NCBI GenBank assembly: GCA_032209605.1
Contig: JASFXZ010000004.1
Coordinates: 36,428,401-36,492,400, forward strand
Origin: Mactromeris polynyma
Lineage: Eukaryota; Mollusca; Bivalvia; Venerida; Mactridae
Reading direction: 5' to 3'
DNA length: 64,000 bases
Shown: positions 9,681-24,065 of the stretch, in pieces
Layout of the letters: every line of letters begins with the position of its first letter
How positions within the stretch are numbered: the first letter of the stretch is position 1
Position numbers and translations under genes: made by a program
The notes under the pieces: model-generated
Told to the model about the DNA's origin: nothing
Database searches by the model: none
What the model saw: only the letters and a program-made list of their open reading frames with translations

Positions 9681-12600
9681 ATACATTCAAAACACAAAAA
9701 AGAAATAATAACCATACAGCGAATTACAGCGCATTGGATCTGTCAGTAAAATACTGGGTTAAGTTCAACTGAGAATACACTTCTCCGACACATCATATTA
9801 ATTCCCATAAATACACATTAAAGTTGCCACATTATGCCTTTAGTCCAAACAAAAACCTAGGTTACAATTCCCTTAACCAATCGTCAGTCATTTATAGGCT
9901 ATATATATTAGCAGACCCTGACAAAAAACCATTAGCTGTGTCCAATTAAATAACACTTACTGTAACGATTTTATTTGTTATTCCAAAAGATGAGGGTTCA
10001 TATATTAGATTAACCATGAATATTTTTTCACGTTTGATAATTTCTCTATTTTTCTGTAAGATAAAAAGAATGCTGACTCTAGGGAAATGATACATTTTGA
10101 ATGATTGGATAAAGATAAAAAATACTTCATCAATCATACACAAGCTAGTATTTGTGGTCGTACATGGATGTATATATACAATAGCATCGTTCACTTTTAT
10201 TGTGTACGCGATTTGGAAATAACTCTAGGGGCATTAACCACAGACACTTTAAGACTTTTCATGAAACCTTAACGAATGGAATTCTAACGGAATAAGTGTT
10301 GTTTCCCTCTGTACACGTTTGCCAATTTGTATTAAAATCTGTATCATTATAACACCAAAGGAGCATAACTAACATTTAACCTTTTAAAGTCTACGTCTTA
10401 TTTTCAGACTTATAATGTTTATGAATCAGGCACTAGGCCTTTTGATAATGTCATCTAAATGTTTTCATTATTTAATCAACACTTTCATCGAAGGGTTTGA
10501 TCGTTTAGTTCTAGTCATGTAAAAACACTGACAAATGTATTAATTATAATTTGAAACAAATTAGAGCTAAATTGGAATTATGTACGTATGTATGTTTGTG
10601 TATCGCTGTATGGTATGTCTTGCCTGACATCTTGATTCACTTTTGTCATGAAGCAACACACTATTTTTAAAGTAATTACTTTTAATGTTTATTACATTTA
10701 ATAGATGTAATATTATGACAATGACTTGTTCAACTCCTTGATTCACACAAAGAACATAATTGAAAATTATAGTAAAACAAATATGAAAAAAATTAGACCT
10801 ATGTCCCAATCCTTTATTGATATGTATCCACGGAGGAGGGGGGTGATGTATATAGTTGCTCCCAGTGGATGTGTATATGTATTTATATATTACCATCCAA
10901 CTAGACACAGAGAAAATCAGAAATAGAACACAGACACGTGGCGCTCATCTCTCCTTAGAGATAAGACGAAAGACGACGTAACTGAAGAATTAGATTAAGA
11001 TACGCCTCGTAATATGAACAAAATACAACCATCTGACAGAACAATTAATGTTAGAAACAACGGAAATGATGTTAGCCAAACGTTGCGCAATAATAGCCTC
11101 AATTCAGTATGGTTTATGTGGGGTAACATTCCCTTAAGTATTACCAGCAGAATAAAGATACTCCCAAATCTATACAATTTAAAGATGTATCTGGCTCATC
11201 TGAACATAAAACGTTTGAATGGTCTTTATCCAGTATTGTTGTTGCATTGGCTAAAACATCCCTAATAAGAACCATTGCAATGTAAAACCGACTGAAAAAC
11301 ATCGTATTTATCATATTATTGACAGTCAAAACATGTCAAATAGCCTAATTGTTGAAAAAACTGGAAGTCTTTTTTAATTTTATGATGTACAAACATATTT
11401 CTTCAACAAATACGGATCAATACATAATGAGTTCATTCTTTGTTAATGCAAGTTTATTGATGTTTTATCTACAGGAAATACATTTTTCATTTTTGGTTAG
11501 GTAAACTAATGAACAAAAAATGAGCATAGTATAAATTAAAGGTTTTGGAATAATTGATATAAGTATGTAATCACCTTGTGTTTGTTCTCATCCTAAATTC
11601 TTTGCTCTATTCCATCAGGATTTCTTTGCAGGATATCCAATTCATTGTATTAACTAATTTTTATAATCAATTTTACAAAACATTGTCAATTTCATTAACA
11701 AAGCCTAGTCATTTGTTTCCAGAACTAGAAATATCGTTTACTACATGTATGGCAGTTGTGGGTATATAGTTAATGGAGATACTACTATATTTCTTGAATA
11801 TTTTGTTTCCATTTTTCGTGATTAGTGCTTTTAGGTAGCTGTGCCATTTAAATGTGACATTTACAGCACGACTTCGTGTGTTTTACAAATGTGTGAATAC
11901 AGAAATGATGAAAACTGAAAAAAATACTCGTATGTTTTCGGTCTTTTCTGTTATAATCCTTGTTAAGTGAGATAGACGAGAGTCTCAGTAATTGTCTCGG
12001 GTCATTTAGGACCATTGAATAATTCATCACACTTGATAGGGGAGATCTGTAAATGTAAATTATGACCTTAGGAACGAACATATTTCCATTTATGTGTGGT
12101 AAGCAACAGTGGTTTATATTGATTTAAACATTAGCTTGCAGTCCTAATTCTTCATCATTACGTTCCACGTAGAAACGTTTGGTCAAGTCATTTCGTCCCG
12201 GTTTTTGAGGCACTTTAGGGTCTCATTGATATCATCGTCATTCCGATGGTCTACTCGAAGTACCGCCATATTCATCGTATCAAGAAAATAGTTCATGTAA
12301 AATCCTTTGATTTTATTATATATTTGATGAGTATAATGGCTGATTGGTCACGGATATATCAATTTCGGAACGGCGAGAGTCTTGATATTAACGGCTTTTG
12401 TTTGGTCGCTTTTGACGAATGAGTTTAACCGAATATATCGCGTATCAGTTTCTAATACGATGATATTGAAAACGCGCAGTCTTGCCTTGGAAGCGCCTCC
12501 CAGGACCTTCATTCCTTTGATTTATTGATTCGGATCCTGCGAATTGATTTGGCTCTATTTGAAAGAAATTTAAAAAAGTGGTTGTCGGCAGACAGACGTG

Positions 12601-14204
12601 TTAAGTGAACATGGATTTGTTGTTGTTCCCTGGATGACTCTGACCCAGACATAACTATTTAGGAGGAAAATATAAACTCTCTCGGAAAAAAGAAATACAA
12701 TTATAAGAAACAAGAAATATCTTTAAAAAAAGGAAAATGGTATAAATGCAATATTTTTTTGCAGAATGTTCAATATAAATGTATTTAAAACAAAAAAGTA
12801 GGAGTTTTCCACTAAAAACAATGAATATATTATTACGCTATGTAAACAGTTCTCGTGTAATGCGTTCTGTTTTTCTTTAACATCGACATTTGGCGCAATA
12901 TTCTATTCTGATTAAGTGAAATATGTGTATCAAGAATCACTCTATTTCGGAACTGTAATTTTGCCAGAAGATTACGCTACGGGAAAAAAGAGTATTTTTC
13001 AACCATAATTACTGAAAACTATTAAATTAAAAGACATCATGTCAATATTTTGTAGAAAAACGAACTCATCTCATCTACTTTAAACGTTTCTTCTTGCATT
13101 AAGTTTCAATAAAGACTTGGGGAAAAAGTGATTTATCTTTTCGATACACCCCGCTTGGTGCCTCTCCGCCAAAAATATGAACCAATCATATCTTCATAAA
13201 TGTTGCGTATTTAAATAACGCGCCTTATTTACAACATTTGATTTGTCAGAAATGTAGGTCACACTCACTTTTATACAGCTACACCAAAAAACCTGAATCT
13301 TGTGTTTCTATTACAAAATATATAATTGTTATGGTAAATGTGTTCGTTATAGACGATTTAAGTAATCACATAGTTGCTGTTGTTATTGTTGTTGTTACTG
13401 TAACAGGGGTAGGTAGTGAAGATAGGTAAGACAGTAGTTATGATGGTGAAGAATTAGAAGTAAGGCAAGGGGTACGAGATGTTGTTAAAATGATAATGAT
13501 GTTAGTGTTCATCGTAGAAACATTATCAATGAAATTTACGGTGGCGGTGATGTATTTGGTGAAAGGAATATTATTTTGTGTTACAATTTCAGTATTGCAA
13601 GGATATATAAAAGGACAGTGCATGAAGATAACATTATTACGGTGATAAATGTAACGTATATAGGCTCCATACCATTAATGTTAGTTTTATTACAACCAAA
13701 TCAATGGACGTCAAAATATATCAGCGCATATTGATATATATGTCTCGACAGAGATATATTTTCTTATTGGATTTGTTGTGCAACACGAGGGAATTGTATT
13801 TATTGCAGATATACGGGCACGTCTTATAGTGGTTAAGTTAATGATACGTCCAACATTTCGGCTGGATCAATAAATATCATTGTCTGTTACAATATGCTAG
13901 TTTCTTAACGCAGTGAGAAAACGGAGACTGATCAGGTCATATGACTGCACATGACACAATATTTTTGTTAACTTATTGTTATCGGCGAATTGATGTCGTA
14001 TTAAAGTTATTGCTGATTAAGTTATGTTTGGAAGGTCAAACGGAGGCAAGCCAACGCTAGTACAATCATATAAGCCGAAGTCACTTGACCGATCTATCTT
14101 TTCTAGGTTTCAGATCAGTTTGTTTGCATTTTCTTTCACAAGCGACTTACTTCGTCCATAATGTAGTGACCTTAATCCATTTTATAAGTTAAATGTACAC
14201 GAAC
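9681..14204. other. Long stretch without supported features
   Basis: About 4.5 kb of AT-rich DNA with only chance open frames (longest 113 codons, minus, 10567-10908, containing a poly-proline-like stretch read from GGAGGAGGGGGG). A small GTT-rich patch lies at 13375-13405. No repeats, TIRs or exon-like splice pairs were recognised. Confidence 0.4.
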
Positions 14205-14275
14205 ATGTGTAGTGGTTAGCATAACGGACCGACAATCCGGAGATCGAGTTCGAAACATGGTAGCGCCATTGACCC
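14205..14275 (+). mobile_element. tRNA-like sequence, probably SINE head or tRNA pseudogene
   Basis: TAGTGGTTAGCATAACGG fits a tRNA D-arm/box A, and GATCGAGTTCGAAAC fits a T-arm/box B with the expected spacing. An imperfect anticodon stem-loop (CGGA...TCCG) would expose GAC. The acceptor stem does not pair convincingly, so a functional tRNA is unlikely. Confidence 0.45.
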
Positions 14276-15473
14276 ATTTTTCGAATTCCTCAAAACATGA
14301 TTTTATATTCTTACATGGGCAGACGTTGAGAAAGACTGAGCTTAGATATTTTATGTACAAACAAATATCTGGGAGTACCTAGACCACTGTCTGGCTCCTT
14401 GCCCGCAGCTCTTCGATTGATGGAAGAATGCTCAGGCGACTAAACTAACAAGACGGGCGCTGCGTTTTTTTAATAATTAACGTATCTTTATCCCTCCGGA
14501 GTGCGACTTGCAATTCGTTTGAAACAATTCAAGCGATAATTAGATTTATTAGGCTGGCTAATTACGCCGGTTTTCTATGTTGGTCCAAAATATCGCCATT
14601 TAGACAGTCACATAATTACATTATATACTTTCTGGTAAAATTGGCAATATCGTTGTTTAGATAATTGTGGTAGCATTTTAAGTATGAACTGTTTTACACT
14701 TACCTTTTCTGCAATATTTCCATGTATGTAGTCATGTTCACAGTTTGGCTTTGTCCATTTTCGTAGGATGTTGTGAATGGTCAATGTAAATCGTAAAGTA
14801 GTTATTAACTGTAGTTATTACCATATTATTGGTACACTTGTCTTCCTTGTTCAGTACAGACAGCCGTCTGTGGGGAATAGTTATACTTTTATTTTCTGCA
14901 CGACAGACCGAATTTCCTGTTCTACCAATCAGCCGTCTTATTTGCATACTTCCCCGCATGTGTAATTTCCGTATTGCACACACCAATGATTTGTAAGGAC
15001 ATCTCATTTAACGCAGCCTTGATTGACTGTCGCAATGAATGTCTATCATAAAAACATTTCTGAAACCACTAAGATTAGGTGCAAGGGACTAGACAAAATA
15101 CTCAATATATAAAAAATATCGAAACAATACTGAGTGTACTTGTAAGTGAATATTAGGCATCGCATGGAGTACAAAGCGCTAGATGTAAAAAGCGTATATT
15201 TCAAACAGTAAAATATAATCGTCATGGTTTAAAATATTGCACAGAATATCCAATCTACAGGCAATCTGCATCTGCAATGATTTTAAGACAATAAAACATT
15301 GGTCTATTGCCACCATAGATCAATGTACAAGTCAAGGACATTTGACAATAGAAGAAAGGTGTTTATAATAGTTTTTGATTGGGAAACCGCGAGATGGTTT
15401 GTGCCGAGATAAGTAATGTGTTTGATGGGTTTGTGTAAATAGTTACCCTTTCGACTTCGACCCTCAGTATTTT
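14276..15473. other. No supported feature
   Basis: AT-rich sequence with overlapping chance frames near 14740-15010 on both strands. Confidence 0.4.
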
Positions 15474-15850
15474 CCTGACAGTTCCAAGCCTGTAAATCGC
15501 AGTATGGTTATTATTTCTAGTGATGGTTTAGATGGTTGTTTAATTCCCCTTTCCCCACGAGCAATTATTTCACTTGATATAGTGTTCATGTTGTTTTCTC
15601 CCCCTTTCGGCATATTGTTGCTAGCTTTCTTGACTTGTTTCCATCCATTAAAATCCTCATCTGTTCGTTCTCCTTAATTATCCTAAGTTGTCCTTTATAG
15701 TCGGTCAGGCCATTCATTGTGCCCCTGGTCCCATTCGTATTTACCCTTGCACATCCTCAGTGCCTGATGTTTAGTGTACTGTTGATTTCCCGGAGGTTTG
15801 TGTGGAGAGACACTGGCTTATATATGCGGCGTTACATGTAGCAACTTAAA
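15474..15850 (+). mobile_element. Interspersed element A, copy 2 (near full length)
   Basis: Begins GACAGTTCCAAGCCTGTAAA and runs through TTTAGATGGTTGTT, CACTTGATATAGTG, TTTCGGCATATTGTTGCTAG, TCCATCCATTAAA, CTTGCACATCCTCAGTGCCT and CCCGGAGGTTTGTGTGGAGA. It ends with GTTACATGTAGCAACTTAAA. Length ~376 bp. No TIR, no poly-A tail and no open frame. The class is unresolved: possibly a SINE or a non-autonomous element of another kind. Confidence 0.82.
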
Positions 15851-16349
15851 CCGCATTCTGCATTAATAAGCGAAATTAGTAGGATGTTCACGTGATGGAA
15901 ACGTTTCGTTGTCTATTGTCTAGTATGGGATTCTGAATAACAAATTTTTTAGCCCAATATAACTGAAATATTTCGTTTACAAAATTCTGAAAATTTCTTT
16001 ATCCGTATATTTATTCTTGTAACAATAAATATTACATCCAGAAAATCAATTTACAACATTTTGTGCATTTCTTGGAATTAACAAAAAAAAACGCATTGTC
16101 TCGTGTTGTTTTAGATATCTTAATTGAACGAAGTATGATATTTTCATAACACTTTAAAGTCTTCATATGTTGCTTCAAACCAATCTCCTCCCAAATGCTT
16201 TTGACCAGATTAAAAAACAGGTTATCGTAAATAGGGAAATCGAAATGTATTTTGTCTTTATGAGAAATATCTCTGACTCAAGTGTTTGCAGGAGAACACG
16301 ACAGCATTTGTTGGAGACTCAGTGACACTGATTAGTGTATTAAACCAAC
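15851..16349. other. No supported feature
   Basis: AT-rich spacer between two oppositely oriented element A copies. Confidence 0.4.
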
Positions 16350-16560
16350 ATAAAAGAGAGAAACATAAGTTGCTACAGGGAACGCCACATACATGGCTCT
16401 CCACACAGACCTCCGGGAAAACAACAATCTATAAACATAATGTATTTGAGGAGTCCCAGGGGTACATACGTTAGGGAACATAGGCACAAGGAATGACCTG
16501 GCCGATCATAAGGGATAGCTAAGAGAATCAAAGAGGACAAACAGGATAAACAAATTAACC
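16350..16560 (-). mobile_element. Interspersed element A, copy 3 (3' half)
   Basis: Reads AAAGAGAGAAACATAAGTTG, CTACAGGGAACGCCAC, ACACAGACCTCCGGGAAAAC, then AACATAGGCACAAGGAATG and AAAGAGGACAAACAGGA. The 5' half is missing beyond about 16560. Confidence 0.8.
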
Positions 16561-17629
16561 AGTTTACGATTCTGTCAAACTATTTAGATATGGCGTTAAA
16601 AACAACAATGATAAAAAAATTAGAGATATTGATACAGCCGTTTTTGTATGTTTGAAGGGCAACATAAAATCCCAACTTCAGCACCACATGGGGTAATGTC
16701 CGATGTCCATTCTTAACACCTCCGGCCAGAATAAAATTGACAGGATAAATGCATGCGAACAACGGGTGTTATATGATCAAGTCTTGCCAACGATAGACAA
16801 ATCAATATCGAACCGGCTTTTTACATGAATACATTCGCTTTGATGACACAATTTTGGGAATATAATTACAAACTTTTCAAGCATCATATACCCCTTTCAG
16901 AAAAGATCATGTAATTATCATGTCTAATATTTTATATTCAGTTCTTTCTGATGGTGAGTGATCTAATGACTTTAAGTCCTTATGAAATTTGATAAGTCGA
17001 TAACTGAGAGGTTGGTCATCATTTGAATTCGATATTATGGAGTTTTAAGACTTGAATAACTGAAATTCTTTGCATAATATTCAAACTCTTGAGAATATTT
17101 TACAAGTCGTTCTGAACAAATTCAATCGCAAGACGCCAGTTAATTCAGGCAATTTATCAATATTAGGGAAACATTAAAATACGGATAAGCATTTTAAACT
17201 GTCACAGTAAATGGCAGTTAATTGGTCCAAACAAATAATTTCTGTCTGACTTGTTTTATAAATATTGACTCCAAACTACCGACTTGGGTGCAGAGAAACA
17301 GTCCCGTCAATATTAATGGAATACTATTCGCGACATTTACGAATTTGAGTTACAAGACCGCCTGTTTATTTCGTTGGCATAATATCAAACATAGAAGTAT
17401 TGTATTTATTTGAGAGACACATGCCATAAAATTGTATTAAAACACGTCTAGTCTCTAGGGGTCAGAGCTAAGCTGTCACAAACTTTGAAACAGGTTCAGA
17501 AATAATTACGATCACAGTTATGTTGCTAAAAAGAAAAAGAAGTCTATAGTATTAGTGCTCTTAACTCTATCTGTCTCTTGTCTGCGATAAGAAGGCGGAA
17601 ACTCTTGTGTTACGAATACTGTTAAAATA
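16561..17629. other. No supported feature
   Basis: AT-rich sequence; nothing beyond chance frames of up to 63 codons. Confidence 0.4.
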
Positions 17630-18300
17630 GTTAAGACCAATTTGTTGAAGAATATTTATTGTTAAAGTTAAAAATAATGTTAAATTATTTGTTGAAGAAC
17701 AGTTATTGTAAAAATTGATAATAATGTTAAAAATAGTTAAGATGTATTTGTTGAAGTATATGTATTGTAAACGTTAATAATAATGTTAAATTATTTGCCG
17801 AAGAATATGTATTGTAAAAGTTAATAATATTATTAAAAATAGTTAAGATGTATTTGTTGAAGAATATTTATTGTTGAAGTTAAAAATAATGTTAAATTAT
17901 TTGTTGAAGAACAGTTATTGTAAAAATTAATAATAATGTTAAAAATAGTTAAGATGTATTTGTTGAAGTATATGTATTGTAAAAGTTAATAATAATGTCA
18001 AATTATTTGTTGAAGAACAGTTATTGTAAAAGCTAATAATAATGTTAAAAATAGTTAAGATTTATTTGTTGAAGAATATGTTTTGTAAAAGTTGATAATA
18101 ATATTTAATTATTTGTTGAAGAACAGTTATTGTAAAAATTGATAATAATGTTAAAAATAGTTAAGATGTATTTGTTGAAGTATATGTATTGTAAAAGTTA
18201 ATACTATAATGTTAAATTATTTGCTAAGGAATATGTATTTTAAAATGTAATAATAATGTAAAAAAAAATTAAGATTTATTTGTTGAAGAATACTAATTGT
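17630..18300. repeat. 106-bp AT-rich tandem repeat, about 6 copies
   Basis: GTTAAGATGTATTTGTTGAAG recurs near 17736, 17842, 17948, 18054 and 18159, a steady ~106 bp. Each unit is itself a dimer of ~53-bp halves (TATTTGTTGAAGAATAT.. and TATTTGTTGAAGAACAGTTA..). This shows a monomer that duplicated, diverged, then amplified as a dimer. Confidence 0.9.
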
Positions 18301-21300
18301 ACGCACAATGCATTGTTGATGGATATCTCTGCCTCTGATATTGTCATACGAGGCTCGTTAAAGTCCTCTGAATAATTCATTTCATCTCATGATAGCCCTG
18401 TAAACGTAGCACAATTTCTCCATATAGTGTGAGGTACGTGTATATCGTCAACGACATTATGACTCATGAACGGAATATAGCATATATTGACACGCGTTTA
18501 TAGATCACTTCCGATGTGGAACCGCAATCACAGAACGTGTCTTGTCAGGCGATAGTGTCATTATTCAGTTTTATAGTCAATGTAATTTCGGACCTTTTTT
18601 TATAGACTGTCCGGCAACTAGCACTACACAATTGGTCTGGTCATAACGGACTGAATGTGATGACAGTAATAATCACTCGCGCCGCATGTTATGTGATAAA
18701 CATTGACATTGCATGATACCATAATATCAAATCAAATGAATGACATTGGTCGGAGAAACGTCATCGTGCAGTAAAGTTGTATTTTTTCGTGGAAGGACAG
18801 ATTAGTAAGGGCGCACGATGTGGCATACTCAGTTACTCTATTCTGTGACACTGAGATCAACGTCAGTCTAAATTGACACAATACGATAGAGGACTGGAGG
18901 AGAGTGAATATTGACGTAGAACACATACTCAGCCCAATGACTAAAAGTGTAAATCATTAGAACCCAGAATTTATAATTCTGTTACTAAATATTTCACCGT
19001 AAGAACTTTTCTTACCTTCCTTGCATTAGTGGCACCCTCGACCGATGAGTAACTTACTACTGTACCACGCTACGTGTTTGGTTGGTAACTGGTTATGCCA
19101 AATGAAAGCCATAAAACCCAAGAGAATATCTGTGATTCAACAATTCATGTGCAATAACATATTGTAAAACTTAAGTTAATGGGGGTTCTACGCGAATTTC
19201 TATCGCTAACAGTACCGACGGTAGATGTAACGTAAACCACGGATTCTTGTCCTTGGGATGTATTCCAGTATATTACATTTCCCACACAATTAATAGAAGT
19301 AGATAACGCAAAAAGCGCATGTAATTGGTAATTAAAATAATGTCCAGATGCCAGCCGTCACGTAAAACGACTGCGATGCTTCTCAATAAATAAATTATTT
19401 ACAGAAATGTGTGTTTAAGGTCTGATTGAAACACTTAACCATATACAGTTCGTCATGTCAAACTTTCCTTTTTCTACTGTTAAGTTGGAAAAAACATGAC
19501 AGAAACGAGACATCAATGAAATAAATCTGAATTTATCTATAAACCAACCGGTCCTAAATTAAAGGTAAGTTCACAATAGAAATAGGAAGACACGTGTTTT
19601 ATAGCATTTAATGTATATTGATTGATTCCAGTTACTGGCATTCGGTAAATACAATATTATCGATAGAGTTTTCTTTCGTCAATTGAACATCGAGTATCCC
19701 TGGTTTGTTTATTTCAATATTGTTGATTTTCATCGCATGTTGCAGTTCAAACAATGTATTCGGTTTTATGATAACAACCCATGCTTGGTCAATACTCCTA
19801 TTAGCTTCATAAATATTTTCCTGGTCATGTTTATTATGCAATATAGTGTTATCAGTTCGGAGCAGCAGCCGTCGGGTGATGTCAATTGTTGTTTAGATGT
19901 TGTGTCTGTACATAGGTAAAATAGGTAGCTATAAAGTCGTTGATGAAGAGGTTGTTGCTTGAGAGAAGACCGCTCTGTAATGATTTCACAGTACATGAAA
20001 TACAAAACATGTTAAAATCAAACCTTTGATCTAAAAATGCTAAGACTTTAATGTAATTCGGTAATAAATATATGAATTCAATAAGTACAAATATTAGCCA
20101 ATGCATTGCTTGTCTTAACTCGAATGAATACTCACAAAATACGACAAATCGCAGCTTTCTTGGTTGAACAAATGTCGAAAACGATCAAAACAAATTTGGC
20201 GATATTGTGCAATAAACCTTAGCAAAGATGTCACAAGACTCGTCAAAGAATAAATATAAATTCCACCAAGGAGACGTCAAAAAACCAGCAGCACTGTAGT
20301 GATCCGTTTCAATTTATCGTTGAAGTAATTGCCTCGGTGTTAATACGATTAACCGAAGTGCGATTAGAGCGATAGGTCAAGCTCCTGACATCATGAAATA
20401 TTTAATGTAAAACGCAATCAGTAACATCTTGCAATTTAGGACTGGAATGATCTGAATTCAACCACAGTGTTTAACAGTTGGTGCAAATTGATTTATTTTC
20501 CTTCCACGGGTTTAAATGAAGAAAATGACACACAACGTGGATGCTGGAAATAGACAGGCACTATCTGGGACGGGTTTTGTTCTTGAAAAATCTTTAAAAT
20601 CGATTGGTTTCCTTACTTGAAAAATGTACGTTGCGAGTGTAAAAATAATATCAAAAACAGTGACGTTCTGAGCATTGTTGGTGATGAGATGTTAATGAAG
20701 CATTGGTTGTGGTAGATAATGAATAAGCGTACATTTTTGTACTGCTCGGCGATATTGGCTATTACTTTAATGATACGTCCATTTCAATGGAAGTTTTGGA
20801 ATTTTAGAGGTTTTCAGCAATGTAACAGACTCACGTAATTGCATCATCCAGCCACTCATTAAATGGTTCTAAATCATCAGAATTCAAGAGAAAGATTGAA
20901 TTGAGAAAAAAGACGCATTTAAAACCTCTCTTTGAACATTTAATGTGCATAGCATGTAGTCCATTATGGTTTAAGCCGAAACTGCTGTTAGATAACACAA
21001 GCGAAGTAATCGTCCATATGAAACTGAAATGTGCATGTTTATTTGCAAAAGCAGGCTGTCAAGTGGACTTACTTTTCCTACATTTCCCTGCCTTTTTACT
21101 TGTTTTTTTTTATCTTGAAAGAGCCCTACTAACCCTACTTTTTCAAATCTGAGGCGTTAACTCAAAATATCTATTTCACCTGCATGATGCACTGATGTCT
21201 AATCATGGAGAATGCACAGTGTAGTAAAATAATTTACCATTTTGATATTCCAAAAGTTTAGAATCATCCCAACCATACCTACTTTAAGGCAATCAAATCT

Positions 21301-22059
21301 ATACATTTTCCCGACCTTAAAAAAAAGACCCCTACTTTATCCATTCTTGTTGAAAAGAGGTGAGTTGACAGCCTGAAAAGGTATCTGTTCTTAAATTGAA
21401 AACCATGTCTTTGTTTCCATAGTGACGAACAAGCAGTAGCAGAAGTCAGTACAGAGATTTTGTTGTTCTTTGTTGCGCGTGTTAGGAATGTCAACTTGAA
21501 TCCAATCGTGATGTTCGTAACACTTTGATAAATGGAAAATGTTTCCATGTTTGTTTCGACTTCAGATAGATTTATACTTACCTGGATATTTATGATGGAA
21601 TAATTTAAACAGAACGTTGAAACTAAAATAATAAACTATTTTTTGATGAATGTTTTTACGTAGTTCAATAATAAACAATAACATTCAATAAAGAAACTTC
21701 CAAACATTTAGCCTGACAGTCTTGCACCATCTGTTGTGAACTTACATATAATAATATTCTATCAACTTTCTGACGTAGCTAACACTATTTACCGAGCTTA
21801 CTTGATATGATGTGTTTTGACATATACTAATAGCTTCATTAGTTCGTTTCTCTCCCTGCACTGAAACAGAACATGTTCCTAACGCCTGATTTTGTTACAA
21901 AAATAAACAAGCATTCCATTTAACTCTTTCATTTATTCTGTTCGCATTTGGCCTCCATATGTTAATATATCTATGTTAACACTCAAGTCATTAGCAAATA
22001 GATTAGGTATACTGTTCACCGGGTGGGTTTTTCAATACAAAACAACAGTTCATACCAGG
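18301..22059. other. Long stretch without supported features
   Basis: About 3.8 kb of AT-rich DNA. Open frames of up to 89 codons show no recognisable motif and overlap one another on both strands near 19.6-20.1 kb. Confidence 0.4.
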
Positions 22060-22500
22060 AAATATCAAATTAGCGAGATAATGAATTTTAAAAGCTATGT
22101 TCGTACTAATTATCATTTTATAGGTTATTTGCTACAAAGATTATATTGGTTAAATAACCTCTTCGAAGTTTTCCAACTGTATTTCTCAGTTTAACCGTGG
22201 TCCAATTACCGCACTCTTGTAGTATGCACATTATGTGATTCGGTTATAGGAGACGAGTACCACTAACTACTTGAATGCAGAATTGAGACAAAAATATATC
22301 GAAAACAAATAAATGTGAGACAATTTGTTTTAAACGTTATATGTTTGTACTAATTATTAATTTTCTAAGTTATTTGTTACAAAAATTAGACTGGAGTAAC
22401 AACCTCTGCGTAGTTTTCCAACTGGATTTCTCAGTTTTACCGTGATCCAAATACCTCACTGTGGTACTCTTTGTTATGTATGTAATTGAGAGTTTCGGGA
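22060..22500 (+). repeat. Direct duplication, ~244-bp period, 2 copies
   Basis: The block starting TCGTACTAATTATCATTTTA at 22101 recurs diverged at 22345 (TTGTACTAATTATTAATTTT). Both then show GTTATTTG(C/T)TACAAA, AACCTC, GTTTTCCAACTG and TTTCTCAGTTTNACCGTG. Indels and about 20 percent substitutions indicate an old event. Confidence 0.8.
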
Positions 22501-24065
22501 TTATCAACCATAATATCTTTCGCAGCAGTAAACAAAGAAGTGTTTCTGAAATTAAGAAGAAAATAATCTGAACAGTGTGAATTATTCTGAAATATTCTTC
22601 TTTTTGCTTCTCCTAATTGTTAGTTTGATGTTTTGGGCGATTTTTATTAGTTTTTGTTTCATTAATTACTCTTAGACTAATAATTAGACATCGATAAATC
22701 ACAGACTAATTACGAAATACACGTGTACCTTGCCGTAATCTTCACAACTTACTATAGTTAAATTAAAGCTTTGCTAAATCGTCAGTTATTTTATCATGAA
22801 ATGTGCACTTTCTAGATTTGATGTTCACAATATTAACAGGGGTATTATAGATCGCAAAATCTCCATACGGCTTGCAGTCCGACAGTTAAGTAAGTTAACG
22901 ATTTTCTCAGGCTGAAATGATCCCAGAATACGATTTTCCTGTGATAACAAGAGCTGCTTAATGCGTCTTCTATTCCTTAATTGGTTTAATTTTGTCTAAA
23001 ACATGCAATATTTGCACGAATGCTAATCCCCACACCGTGGTTAAATGTCCGATATTCAGATGCACTGATTACATTGAAGACATGTTCGCTATTCAACGTT
23101 TTTGCAATCGGCATTTCTCGTCTTGTACATTAAATCAAAAAATCGAAATAATCTACTTTTTTTGTATCAATTCAGTATTGTAATATATGGTTTATACTGA
23201 CATCTATACACCGTTGTTTTAGTTCTTCAAACCCGTATCTCATTTCGCTATTTTGAGAAAATCGTATTTGCAATTTTGAATAGCAATAACTGTGAACGAC
23301 TTACGGTTTTATGGAATTGGCATTGCCCCTATTTAGCTTAGTTCCATAAGCGAGTGAGCCTATTGACTATAAAGAGTTCATAGATACATGGTACCATGGT
23401 CATCTCAGTATCAACAGAATTTGAGCTAAATTGTACCTTGTAAAAATAAGGCGACAACTAATGGTGAAAGAACATAACTTTTATGTCAGTATGATGTTAT
23501 ATTCGATTTATCGTGTAAAATCTTGGATTTTGTTAATTAATCGCACCTAACAAAACCGAGTTCTGGTGAACAAATTTCTGTGGTTATATATAGCTGAGGC
23601 GTATAGACAAAATTGACCGAGGTTTCAGAATGACTATCTTTGTAAAGGTTTTCCTCTTTGGTTGGTTTGACTTTTGTATGAATGGTCACTCAAGAAAAAT
23701 ACATGGTTTTGTCTTCTGATATCAATGGTGTTTATACAAATACAGTCAATAACAGATTTTGTGATGATTTCAGCAAGCACCATAGTTTTACACACCTTGA
23801 CAATGTGGTGCGGACAAAATCTATTGAAATAATTAATTGTTGTCTTTTTTGACTGCCGTTTAAAGCCATACATTTAGGCTGCTTGTTTCATCGTACTGGA
23901 TTATATACAGTATGATGTTTTGTATGCGTAATGGTTAATTGCTTTTAATGATTAATTACTGCCAACTTAGTCAATTTATGTGTATATGTTAGACATCAAT
24001 GACCATATAGCGGTTAAGTATGAGGTAGCTAGTTGTAAAATCAATTTATAACTCAGTATTTTTAC
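22501..24065. other. No supported feature
   Basis: AT-rich sequence. A short phrase near 23880-23920 (GCTTGTTTCATCGTACTG) resembles 34908-34925, a possible trace of one more dispersed repeat. Confidence 0.35.

Noticed and set aside
10567..10908. 113-codon minus-strand frame
   Set aside because: Low-complexity composition in AT-rich DNA, no motif.
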